Origin: Motacilla alba alba
Taxonomy: Eukaryota > Chordata > Aves > Passeriformes > Motacillidae
Length of the DNA: 64,000 bases
Reading direction: 5' to 3'
Assembly: GCF_015832195.1 (NCBI RefSeq)
Contig: NC_052028.1
Coordinates: 9,901,501-9,965,500, forward strand
Position numbers and translations under genes: made by a program. Shown in pieces: positions 40,959 through 52,424 of this stretch. Numbering within the stretch: position 1 is the stretch's first letter; each line of letters starts with the position of its first letter. The notes under the pieces were generated by a model. It worked only from the letters and a program-made list of their open reading frames with translations. It searched no databases and was not told where the DNA came from.

Positions 40959-43900
40959 TACTATGGGTATAAAATTTTCATTTTATCAAAAGATGCCCTT
41001 TTGTTACCTTTTTTTTCCAAAAAACCGGCCCCCACAGACCCAGATTTTTATCTGCTCTGTTTTACTCATTTACTCTGCTCATTTTACTCCATTTACAGTT
41101 TTACTCAAACAATAAATATGTTTCAAACAACAAAGCTAGAACAAATGCGGAACATATCAAAGGTACATACCTGGGAAATATAATCTGCTTGCCTATTTTT
41201 TCTTTCTTTCTGGCTTTTTTCTAAAGGAAGAAATTTGTTCCTGAAAAATACTTTTGCAGTGCTTTGTAGTGAACTCAGACATCTTAGGGCATAAAAACAG
41301 CCTCAATTCACCTGGTTTCAAGGTTTAGTCACCTCTCCTCATCTGGATGTCAGAATTTCAGCAAATCTGTTCTGCAGGAATATTTAGCTGCTTCTTAAAC
41401 TCTGCAGTGCAATATATTCACTGTTCTGTCCTGGTTTATTTGTTTTAAACAAATTCCTTTTCTTGCCTATGATAGGCTAGTCATCATCAGAAATTATCCC
41501 TGATGTTTATGGATCAAGAGTGGATGCTCCAGAGGAAAGGGAACATGATGCTGTCACATCCTTTTTTTTTTTTTTGGGAAATATATGTCTTGTTATTATC
41601 AGATGTGATACTCAGGGTGTGTTAGGATCCAGTCGTTCACATTGCCATACCAGATGATAAAGGGAAATTAATATCTTTAAAAAAAATAAAAATAAAAAGC
41701 CTTTTTCCTTCCCTTTTCCCAGCGTTCCTCTCAGGAGCAGACAGCAAGCAGTTGAAATGAGTGGAGTTTATGGATGGCTGCAGAGGCTGTCTCCATTCCC
41801 ACCCTGTGCAGATCCATCAGCCACTCTGCAGCATTTTCCTGCAGCAGCAGGGGAGCAGTCAGCCCCATCCCAGTGGAGCGTCTGATGGGATGGAGAGGCT
41901 GGACTGTGGCTTTTCTGTAGCCTTGGAAATGCACTGCAATGGGAAGTCTTTTTGGAACTTGAGCAGTCAGAGGCATTTTATGGGAGTAACCACCACCAGC
42001 AAACACACATAATAAAACCCTTGGATGTTTTAGAGTGAAAGGAATTGTACTGTGTAATTTTTGGTTGTTCTTTAGGCAACAATTGCTTATTGCAAAAATA
42101 TAAGTAACCATTAAAAAATTTGCAAACTCTGCCTTACCTAATCAGACTTCCTTACATCACAGCAACTCAATTTAAAATACAGTTGAACATAAAAAAATAT
42201 ATATTTTTTCATCTGTAAATCACTTTCAAGAGCAGAATCAATCATCATGCCACTCCACAGCTCCAGTTGCTAAAGGGAATATTGCAGTAAACAAGCAATG
42301 TTAAGAGCTTGTTTAGCATACAAAAGTGTAGGTCATCACACTTCAAATGGAAGAAAATGGTTTTAAGTAGAAGTGGGTATTTTGTGTGTTTATACGAATT
42401 TGACACAGGAGATGAGAGGTCCCCAGAACATCCCCCAGATTCTCTCTGAAATTACTTTATTTTGAGTGATGAGCTAAAATAAATAACATTGATATATAAG
42501 GCAGCAAGTATAACATGATTCTTGCTTCGGAAGGATTTTTCTGTTGGTTGTACATTCAGCCCTGCTCTATCCATCTTCCATCTCGGGATTTTTTTATTTA
42601 TTTTGCTATGCATTCCAAAAAAGCTAAGCATACTCTATGACAGCCAGGAGAATATATGTCATGTATATAAATAAAGCAAATATTTCAGCTATCAATCTGC
42701 TGAGCAGCAGCGATACCTGTGGTAGCTCAGTGCTCAGAGGTGGCTCAGAGCACTGCACTCCAAAGAGCCAAGCAAGTTTTGACATTTTAAGGGCTATACT
42801 GAGAAAAAACCAAGGCTCATCTCTGGGATTTGAAGGGTATTTTGGGGTGTTACGATTTATCAGCATTTGGATTTGATAGTCTTAGCTGCTAAAACTTGAC
42901 TAGGTCACTTTTAGAGGGGATTAGCTGCTCCTGAAGGACTGTTTCCCAATGCACGCCTGGGAAAGGAGGAGAGATTTTTAACTGCTTGAGGAGAGAACAG
43001 AGAAAGTACTGAAAGTGCAAGAAAACTGCAAGAGAATGGTCTGGCCAGCTATGTGTGGAGAACAGTCAAGCAAATCAGACAGAGGAGGGGCAGCCAGAGC
43101 ACAGCCCATGTAGATGAGTTTGGGAATGAACAAAGGCCAGCTGCTGCCTTTCTGCGAAAAGGATCGATTTTAACTGTGGCCAAGCTCCCTTTGAATCTCA
43201 CCATGCTGTCTGTGGAAAAATAAGTCTCTAGATCAGAGTTGTGTGAGCAGCCCATAAAACCATGTGTCCAAAAAACATGGGTAAGTGATCAGAAACTTTT
43301 CTCCCTCATTGCATTCCTCAGTGCTCCCACTGGACCTGCCCTTGGGGCCAGCAGAGCCCAGCCCAAGCTGCCCAGGAGGCCTGGAGATGTGTCCTGGGGC
43401 AGGGCTCTGTGTGTGTCTACATCTGAACTGCCTTCTGCAAAGCACCTGTACAACCTGCACCATCAAAGAGGAGCCTGAGAGTGTAAATCACACATGGGAA
43501 GTGAGGGTGGATTAGAAGCACTTGGAGGGTTTCTTCTTAGTGAAGTAGAATTTTAATCCATTAAATGAAAAATATACAATGTTATTGCCTGGCTAGAAAG
43601 GACTGAAAAGTAGATTCAGATATAATCAGTGTGGAAATACTGGAATTGTAATAAATTGAGAAGGTTATTATGTTTTGAGCTGACAGTAAGTTGTTGAGGT
43701 AGGTCCAGATGATGTATTATAGCAAATGTCCAGGATAAATTCTAGGGATAAATTCTTTGGCTCAGTTTTCACAGAACCACTGGATGATTAAAACTTCAAA
43801 CAAATGAACTACAATCTAGTTTGGCTTTCTCTAGAAACTGATGTTGTCTGGATTTGCAATATGAGGTAGGAAGCAATCCATTGTCTAGTTGATGAGTACT

Positions 43901-44203
43901 ACAGGTGCAAATAAGCAGTGTTCACCAGAACACCATCAGAATCTGGAAGTGGCAGGCAGGATGGTGAAGAAAGGCAAGTTTGTGTGAGCACTCCCTAAAT
44001 AATAAATTTTCAGGAAATTCCTTCAAATTTTCTTTTCTTATAAGGGCAGATAAGAAATAGATATGTAACTTTGTTTTACTCTACAGCATAAGCAAGTCAT
44101 GAATCGCTGGTTTTGCCAGTGCTGTTGCTGCAGATGACAAAAAGGAATTTGTTATACTTAAGCATAGGAGAAGTGTTTAAAATTCTCAGCCATAATTTTC
44201 CAT

Positions 44204-44207
<4 letters not shown>

Positions 44208-44237
<30 letters not shown>
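44208..44237. repeat. (TA)15 microsatellite
   Basis: Fifteen uninterrupted TA dinucleotides run between ttatg and aagaaatt. It is probably polymorphic and may extrude a cruciform. Confidence 0.98.
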
Positions 44238-44240
<3 letters not shown>

Positions 44241-45193
44241 AAATTAGGTGTTATTTCTTTATTCAGTATTCTGCTCTCATTTCTGTCACTTTCACACCTG
44301 TACAAATCTGTTAATTTCAGTTCACGTACTCCTGATTTATATAATCTGTCCCAGTGAGTGCAAAGTAAACAGAGAGAAATAGGTAATTAAAGATATCAAG
44401 GACATTTAGGAGAGAGAAACTCTAGTGACAATCCATCAAATGCATTGGGACAGATGGTGAAAAATCATGGTATTTCGATGACAGCCAGAAGTGAAATAGA
44501 AGGCAGAATAGGAGTTGTTTTTCTGACATAAAGAATTGCCAGAGTGAAAGATAATGAGAATACATTGGAGGTGTGGATTGCAAAAAGCCAAACAGCCAGG
44601 CTAAGCTCATAATAAGAGAAAATGAAGAAGTTGGGCGCATAGCTTGAAGAACAAGTTAAAGATGCTTGAGTGAAAAAAGGAAAGAGACAGAACAGGGTTA
44701 ACTGTAAACTGTCTTTTACAAAGAAATGTGACATGGGTGGCTGAAATCCAGTATGAAGTTGGGAGAAATTTAACAGATCAGTGAGAGCAAAGGAGGTTTA
44801 GCCTGATTGAATGCAAAACTAAGAAGAAAATCTGAGCCAAGGTAAAGAAATGCAATAAGAAATCTTTTAGGTAGTTGCACACTAAAGTTGAAGCTCAGAA
44901 CAAAAGCAGCTGGTAACAATCTTCAGTAAACAGTCCTTTTGTTGCTGGTGTTGTCAGCAGTCACAGAAAAATCTTTGCAGTGTTTGTAAACCACAGAACC
45001 ACTGAACCTTGCATAAAGAAATAAAAGATGTACAGGTAATTGTGCAGTCCTGTTTAATGTCAATGCAAACCTTCAGGAGTAAAGCTGTACAACTGAAGGG
45101 GCACTCAGAAGATACTGAAGGTCTTAAAATCCAGAATTATGAAAATTTTTGATCAATTAATTTTTGCTTCCCCACCTTATTTTGAAATGTTGA

Positions 45194-45208
45194 TTTTTTT
45201 TTTTTTTT
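45194..45208 (+). repeat. T15 homopolymer
   Basis: Fifteen consecutive T followed by gaggcagg. Confidence 0.93.
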
Positions 45209-47389
45209 GAGGCAGGAATGTGAAATTAAGCATACAGAATTAGATCAAATAAACTGTAAACCAGTCAGTGGAGGCAGTTTTAAGGGCTGCAGTTGAGAGT
45301 GTAATTGCACAGATATGGTAGCACACTACAGGGTCACCTTACAGTGACAACGAGTCACACAGAATATTGAATATGGTTCTATTAAGTTCCAAGTATATGG
45401 ATTTAGTGTGGGTTTTTCAAAAATCAAGGCTCCATTTTTTTACCCCATTTATAGATACAGGAAGAGGGGATTCTTTTGAGCCAAAACACAGCCAAATAAA
45501 GCAATGCTGTTTCCTGCAGGGACGTTGGTGTGGGGTATATGTTTATTCATCCTCCTCAGCAGATGTGAGATTCATTGAGGCCATTTTCTTCAAGCTCTTC
45601 ATGGCTCTTGTCATGATTAATGACACTTGATTTTTGAAAGGATAGTTGCTGATGTATAATGGTGCCTTCCAGCAAATTTCAGGATCTACCAGCCTGTCTC
45701 AGAGGTGAACTATAGTTGGACTCTCAGAAGAGGGTCTGCTATAAGGAAAAGAGTGATTAAAAAGTGCAAAATATGGTCTGTTGGCAGATGGCTCTTGTGG
45801 TTCCTGCTTGCCCTTTCACTGCTGCATTGTACTTCACCTCCTGGATTCTTCCCACACTGGGTCAGACTTTCCCCTCACTTTCTCTTCAGTCAGTATTATT
45901 GCTCATCTGCAGCAGTTCAGCTGACATGATCTAGATTTAGCTTTAGCCATCCTCTATTTAATCAGGATCTATTTTAGTCCTTGAAGGTCTTGAAGCAGTG
46001 TGCAGTGAGCACAGGGCATTTCTTCATTAGCATTTTAGTTTCCACCCCAGTCTACCTCAGGAACAAACCTCCCGTTTGTTTCCAGTCACTGCACTCCTCG
46101 CACTGCAGAGCACATCAAATGGATTCTTTATTGATGCAAGGAGAAAACAAGATGTGTTTGGAGATATGTGAACTTAACAGCCAAGAGATCAGTGCAAGGG
46201 ATCAGGCTGGAGCTGGTCTGCAGCTAAGCATGAGCTTAATGAGCAGAGCAGATGTTGGATCCTCAGTGTGAATTATCCCATCCTGCGAATCCAGTCCCCA
46301 GGCACCCTGCCCTTGTTGATGGGGGTGTCAGAATCTGCACTGTAGGAGCATTATCTGTGGATCTGCTTTCCTTCTGTGAGATACAGCTGCAAACCTGCTT
46401 GTGCAAATTGCCGCTGCTGAAGGGTCTGGTCCTTCCTCTGTCACATAAGTGCTTTCAGACATCAGATGTTCTCAATCCTCTCTTAAGAAGTGATACACTA
46501 AACCATAATTTGCATTTTATTAACTGATGGCAGGATTCTAACATGAAAACAAGTGCATGCTGTTTCCTTTAAACATCCACTGTGGCAGCCTCAGTGTCTC
46601 AGTGTGGCTAAACCATAATTTTCTGAGGACTAGACAAACTGGGAGATCTAGAAGAGGGCAGATTTTTCCAGTCTTCCAGCTAATATTAAAGTTCTCTAGA
46701 ATTTTTCATTCATCTGGATTTTTTTTTTTCCGGAATTCAGGTTGCAGTTTCCCTTACAAACATTTCTCAAAATACTTGGGTGAAAATGAGTTCAACTCTG
46801 TTGAAATATTCCTCCAGCTCATATTATGTTTGACTGAGCTGACAAATGCCTTGACAGCCTTCTTGGAATCTGCCAAAATACAGTGTCAGGAATGACAATG
46901 CCATGCAAGGTAATAATCTAAATGAATGTTGCTGCAGCTGAGCAGTCACATTCCTGACTCTCTATAACTCAGTTAGAATGAGGCAAGTCCCCAGATGTTT
47001 GTTTCATAGCAGTTGGAAAAGTTTGGGTTGTGTTCCCCTATTAACACATGATTATAATTCACATTTCATGGTTAGCTTGCTACAAATTTAACACATTTCA
47101 AATTATTCTGTAAATAATGGTGCTTTATTTATCTGTCAAACTCCATTGGAGCAAGAGCTGCTGTTATTCAGTTTCTCAGAAATCCCAAACATACATGAAT
47201 TAGAAGTTTCATAGTGTTTGTGGAGATGAATTTGATCTTGGGGAACGTTAGTGGGTTTGAAGTGTAATTTCCAATTTGAGCTGTCTGAGAGAACCTACAA
47301 ATAGACATTAGAGCTTCAATGTAAAAATTATCTTCTCTGTCTTGCTAAAACATGTCTTAATTCCATCAATATTTTAATGACACTGTATT

Positions 47390-47562
47390 ATCACAGAATC
47401 ACAGAATGGTTTGTGTTGGAAGAGACCTTGGAGGTCATCTCATTCCAACCCCTGGAATGGGCAGGGACACCTTCTGACAGAACAGGTTGTTCAAAGCCCC
47501 ATCCAGCCTGGCATTGAACACTTCTAGGGATGGGGCAGCCACAGTTTCTCTAAATTGCCAGG
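47390..47562 (-). mobile_element. CR1 LINE 3'-end fragment
   Basis: The + strand reads atcacagaatcacagaatgg, gttggaagagaccttggagg, tcatctcattccaacccctgg, gggcagggacacctt, caaagccccatccagcctgg and gggatggggcagccacagtt. This is the reverse complement of a CR1 3' end, about 170 bp long, well conserved and 5'-truncated. It lies about 1.9 kb before an oppositely oriented CR1 fragment. Confidence 0.93.
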
Positions 47563-49490
47563 TAATTTAGTGTTTTATATCTTGTAGCGAATGTTTTCAG
47601 AGATCCTCAGCACATTTCTTTAATTCCATATCCTGTAGTTGCAGCTGCTCTCTAAAGTACACATTTCCTTTGATTTTATATCTCTAAGGTTTGAAGATTA
47701 GTTGCACTGCAAGTTTGAACTATTTTCTCAGTTGTAAGAATTAAATAGCTAGTTGTACTAGACCTCAGGTGTAAAATTACAGCTGATCAAAATGCAAATG
47801 TTCTCTTTTTCTTAAAGAATTCTCTGTGACCTTCTGTACTCTTCAGATGTCTGTCAATGCTGGCTTTTTCAGGTTCTGTTCTTTGCTGAAATGCTGTTTT
47901 GATTTTCTTTAGACCCATTATATGATTTAATCCCTTCAAGTGTGAGCAACTATTATGTCTAGCAATCAGGAGCAGGCTTCTATTTACAGCTGAACAGTTC
48001 AAAAATTTTGAGAGCTGGGAGCTCTGTATTCTCTTGAGCCACGGGCACTTGGTTAGAAGGTTCTTGAGACTGGAAAATAAAGTTTTGCTACATCTTTGTT
48101 TCTCATGTCATTGTTCAATCCATGCCACACTACATACTGACCTTTTGTCACTGATGCAGAAGCTCATGTTCTGGCAGCCTCAGGAGTGCATTATATATTC
48201 CTGCAGGAGTTCTTTCAGATGTGTGTCCTTGATCCAGTGCATGCTACTGGAAGAAATGAAAGGTCACTTAGTTTTCTTTTTTTATCTGAACTTAGCTTGA
48301 ATATTGCTTTATCATCGTGATCACAGCTGTGGAAGCTTAATACAATATATATTTCCTATTTATAATTTATCCTTTTCTAAAGCAGCTCTGAATGTGTGTC
48401 AGTAATTGATACTGAATGTTGTTTCTGGAGTGCTTACTGTGTGAAATTCCCTATGTACACAATTACAAATCAAAGATGATGCACCAAGTGCCAGTGCAAG
48501 CGTAAATAAAATGATCAAACTTTCTGAAAACACATAACACCAGTGAATTATCTTTGAACCTTTCTGCTCCCTTGTTTGACATGATTCTGAAAGAAGGAAT
48601 CCAAGAATAGCAACTTGGGGTTTGTTGTTGACTTCCAGCTGAAATTATGGTGAAGGATTTGCAGCAGTACTTTTGGGGTGACCAGTTCTGGAATTAGTGC
48701 TTAGGGTATGAGGGGTCACTGTCCCTCTCCCTCCTTGAGGGGAAGATATTGAGATGGAATAAAATCTTTATCCAGTAATGTTGGAGTTCCTTTGCTGCCA
48801 AGGAGTCCTCCTTGCAGAGAGGTGTGCAAATTAGAGCACCTTCTTCATTGCAAAGGCAAGACTTCTGTGGCTTAAAATGCTCAGCATGGATCTGAAGTTG
48901 CCTTTGGACAGTGTTCTGTGGACTTCTTAAAAGCAAATTATGCACAAATTGAGCAGTCAGGTGCTCTCTTCTGCTAAAATAAAGTAGGCTCAAAGGTAGT
49001 GAAAATCTGTGCTGTGGACACCAACAGCCTTGACATTTGAATCCCACTGGAACCATTACTGCAGTTTAGCTATTTGATGCCTGAGTCAGAATATCTTGTT
49101 TCTTTGGCCTTTTTAGCTTACTTTTTTTTATCATTGTTATTGATTACTTGAGCTAAATCCTTTGAAATACCATTCCAGAAAGGTCTGTTTCTCTACAAAA
49201 TACTATTGCTTCAGCCAGATGGCATGTAGCAGTCACTGAGCAAAGGCAACTTGTCATTGTTACTTTAGGAAAGGTTACTTGTCATTGTTACTTTACAACT
49301 GACACAGAAAATTAATTTCCTAATATTCATAAAAATCTTGTATAATCAGAGTAATAAACTAATGAGGAACTGTCACTAAAAAGTTACATTTGTGTGTCTC
49401 CAATGATCTTTCAGGAAATGGGTAGAGGTAGCACAGGTCTGTCAGTAACAGAAGAGCATAATGAAGGACTTTCTTGAATGAAGGGACTTC
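47563..49490. other. Gene-free spacer between inverted CR1 fragments
   Basis: About 1.9 kb separating a minus- and a plus-strand CR1 end. It contains the 28-bp-period duplication at 49.25 kb. A 120-codon minus frame at 48694-49056 has no domain, signal peptide or homology I recognise. Confidence 0.62.
49249..49295 (+). repeat. 28-bp-period direct duplication
   Basis: The 19-nt block acttgtcattgttacttta occurs at 49249-49267 and again at 49277-49295, identical, with ggaaaggtt between. The perfect match suggests a recent duplication. Confidence 0.95.
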
Positions 49491-49620
49491 ACTTGGGGAT
49501 GCCCCATCCCTGGAAGTATTCAAAGCCAGGTTGGATGGGGCCCTGAGCAACCTGGTCTAGGGGGTATCATCGTGGGTTGATGATACCTTCAAGGTCCCTT
49601 CCAACCCAAATCATTCTGTG
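49491..49620 (+). mobile_element. CR1 LINE 3'-end fragment with an internal hairpin
   Basis: It reads ggggatgccccatccctgga, caaagccaggttggatgggg, cctgagcaacctggtctagg, then ccttcaaggtcccttccaac and ccaaatcattctgtgg, the CR1 3' end in sense orientation. Between the two halves the usual spacer, which contains a tgcccatggca-like block, is missing. It is replaced by a perfect 9-bp inverted repeat (49563-49571 and 49579-49587). Confidence 0.92.
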
Positions 49621-52009
49621 GCTGATGACTGAATCAACCAGCCCCAGCTATTATGGACACTTCCATCACATGATAGCTTTTATTAACCAAGCAAGGTACT
49701 TCAAATAACCTGCTGGGTGTTGAAGTAGTTGTTGACAACCAAAGTGAGCATCCTTTACCAGAAGGGGAGCAGAATTTCTGTTTGCAGCAACTGCTGCACG
49801 TTTTTCACTGGTTTGCTCCCATTAACCTGCCCTCAGTTTTGCATAATGATTTTTGATGTAGTGTTCTTTTTTATTTTTTCTTAGAATGGATAAAATGTCA
49901 GAGACAATTAAGACAATGATGTTAGAAACTGGAATGGAAACTGCACATTTGTAATGGTTGACAGGGTTTCTGATCTAAAACGTGTACAACCCTTTCCCAC
50001 TCTCAGCAGCTGGTTATGTCATGGACTGGTTGCCCATGACTTCTTCTTCCTGATGCAGTTCTAAGAAATTTCAAATATTGGCTAAAACTGACTAAAGGGC
50101 TGCAAAGTTGTCCTTTTCAACAGCAGCATATTTGATTTCACCTTTTGCAAAGATTTCTTCAGCAATACTTGAAGCTGGATTTTCCTTGAAGCTACAAATG
50201 AAGTATAAAGCCTGTGTGCTCGCAGGGACAGTGCATTGCTCATAATCCAGTATAGTTCATACAGTCTCTTTCTAACCATTAGTTATGCATTTAAATAAGT
50301 GTTTGAAAGACTTGAGACATTGTAACTAATTTAATTGTCTCTACAGAAAATTGTGTCCCTAAATATCAAAGTTAGATAAGTTGGTTTTATTCAACTGCTG
50401 TTTGTTGCCTTGTATGTTTTAACCACTGGGATTTGTATGTCTAAGTGGAACATCAGTATTTTATGCATAACTTCTGTTTTAGAACTTTGGTATTAGGAGA
50501 ATTATCACTTTATTTCATAATGAGATTATTCCCATTATGGTAAATTGAAAAAAAAATTCACATGACTCAGAACAAATTTCTGAAAACTTGTAAAATAAAC
50601 CAAGAACTAGCAATGTATTTAATCATTATGCAAACTGTTTTTCGCTGTAAAGCAGTTCCCATGTGTGAAAGCAGTGGTAGCATTCGATTTTCATGTGGGT
50701 GTTGTTCTCCAGATACAACCCCATAAATGATCAGCTAAAAAGAGCCAGTGATTGTGTCAAAAACAGCTACTGCAGATGTACTGTCAAAGCAACAAGGGTA
50801 CTGAAAGTGAAGCCACATTGCCAATGGCTTTATAACCTTCAGGTTAATGTGTTTGGCTTTCAAGCTGCCTAAAAACAATTGCTTTCTAAGCACGTCATTT
50901 GAATTTTGGACTGAAAATTAGGATGTGGAAAGAGTTCAGCAGCTCTCTTTTCAAGCTCTCTTTTTGTTTTCAGTATTACCCCCGTTGAGAATATGATTTA
51001 TTAACAATACTGTTCTCTCTGTAGAGAACCTGCAGGGGCCATTCCCCAGTAGTATTTGCAATTATAAACTGAGGTCAAGGCATGGTGGTTTTGAAAAGCA
51101 GAAAACAAGCAGATGATCATGTGAGAAAGCATCATTAGGCCATGTTGTGACCTGTGAATCTTCCTTTCACATAGTGGGCACTTCTGTTATTTTTGTGCAT
51201 TAGTTGGGACCTTGTGAGGCTCACCAGAGGCAGTGAGTTATCCTGACTGTCCAGCTGGGAATTTCAGAGATCAGAAGTAAAGCTGCTTTGAGGAATTGCA
51301 CCTGGAAGGAGAGGGAATATATTTTTGTTATCTCTACCTCTGTTTTTCCTTCCTGTCTGACTGGGTGCTGCTCAGCTGGGGAAGGTGGGAGCTGATGGTT
51401 CCCGTTGCAGGGGTCAGTCTGCCCGTGGAGCTGGGGCAGCTCTGGCAGCCCAGCAGGGATCAGCCAGCCCATCCCTTGGGAGTTCTGCCTTGCTGCCCTT
51501 GTGAGAGCTCTGCAGCCTGCAGCACAACCTGCTGTGACCTGTGGAAAGCTTTATGAAGTTAGGGAGAATTATTTCATTCAAGCAGGGGTAACAGGATTTT
51601 AGCACATGTTAATGAGAGGAGGAGCTCAGGCAGAAGTGCGTTGTAGTTCTGATGTTAGTCTGCCAAAAGGGACAGCAAAGAATAATAAAACCAAGGCACT
51701 TTTTCCCTGCCAGCTCCCCAGTTTTAGCTATTCCCAGCACAGATAGTTGTGTGATTGTCCCAGCCACCCAAATATATCAGCTCTGCCAGGCATGTGTGCT
51801 GGCACAGGGCTGTGCCACAGTGGCTCACAGCTGGCCCTCATTCCTCCTGCTTGGAGCACAGGCACTGAAAATCAGCATGTTTGCCCTCAACATTATAGAC
51901 ATACACTCTGGCTTCATTCTTTTGGATAAATAAAGAGTGGTTTGGAGTTTTTAAAGAAATATTTTAAATTCTTACTGTATTCATCTTTTTACAAAAAGTC
52001 CTAAAAGCT
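49621..52009. other. Gene-free block with a GC-richer patch
   Basis: The patch at about 51.35-51.56 kb is GC-rich but contains few CpG. It gives overlapping short frames on both strands, which is typical of composition rather than coding. I see nothing else. Confidence 0.62.
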
Positions 52010-52101
52010 AAAAAAACCCCACCCCCCCCCCCCCAAAAAAAAATAACCCTCTAAACCAACCAAATAAAAAACCAAAACAAAAAACACCAACTACAAAACC
52101 C
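52010..52101 (-). repeat. A/C-rich tract with C13 run
   Basis: The order is A-run, CCCC, A, C13 (52022-52034), A9, then aaccaacc- and aaaac-type units. The complementary strand is T/G-rich with a G13 run and a G4 run, so it could form a G-quadruplex or slip. A shorter copy of the same composition lies 0.3 kb downstream. Confidence 0.93.
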
Positions 52102-52391
52102 AAGAGAGCAGCAGGAAAATTTCTATATAAAAGCCCATGTGATTGAGTTGTAAGGAATGACAGTTCTTATTCTAGCTGATATGGTGGGCTCAGGGGTAAA
52201 GAATATATTTCATTTTTTTCCCAAATATTTTAATTTATTTTTTAAAATTGTTGCCACCCCAGTGAATGATTGTGAGTGTGGGTAAGAAATGTCTATGCTG
52301 AAAGTTTCACCTTTCTCAGTATTGCTCATGGAAACTTCTGGAAAAGTCTTTCAGCAAGACAGGAGAGGCAAATCTTCTTTCCTAATATAGC

Positions 52392-52424
52392 AGAAAAAAA
52401 ACCCCAACCAACCAAAAAAACTTT
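52392..52424 (-). repeat. Second A/C-rich tract
   Basis: A8, CCCC, then aaccaacc and A7. It resembles the tract at 52.0 kb and, reverse-complemented, the G/T tract at 12.2 kb. Confidence 0.85.

Larger units (their letters stand above)
36331..47389. other. Gene-free block
   Basis: Contains the T-rich tract at 37.6 kb, tandem duplications at 39.9 and 40.9 kb, (TA)15 at 44.2 kb and T15 at 45.2 kb. Two GC-richer patches (40.6-40.85 and 43.3-43.5 kb) carry overlapping short frames on one or both strands without recognisable products. The longest non-repeat frame of the window (163 codons, minus, 37695-38186) lies here and is judged to be chance. Confidence 0.6.

Noticed and set aside
43233..43515. 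Overlapping 76-79-codon frames on both strands
   Set aside because: Open frames on both strands at once reflect high GC (fewer stop codons), not coding.
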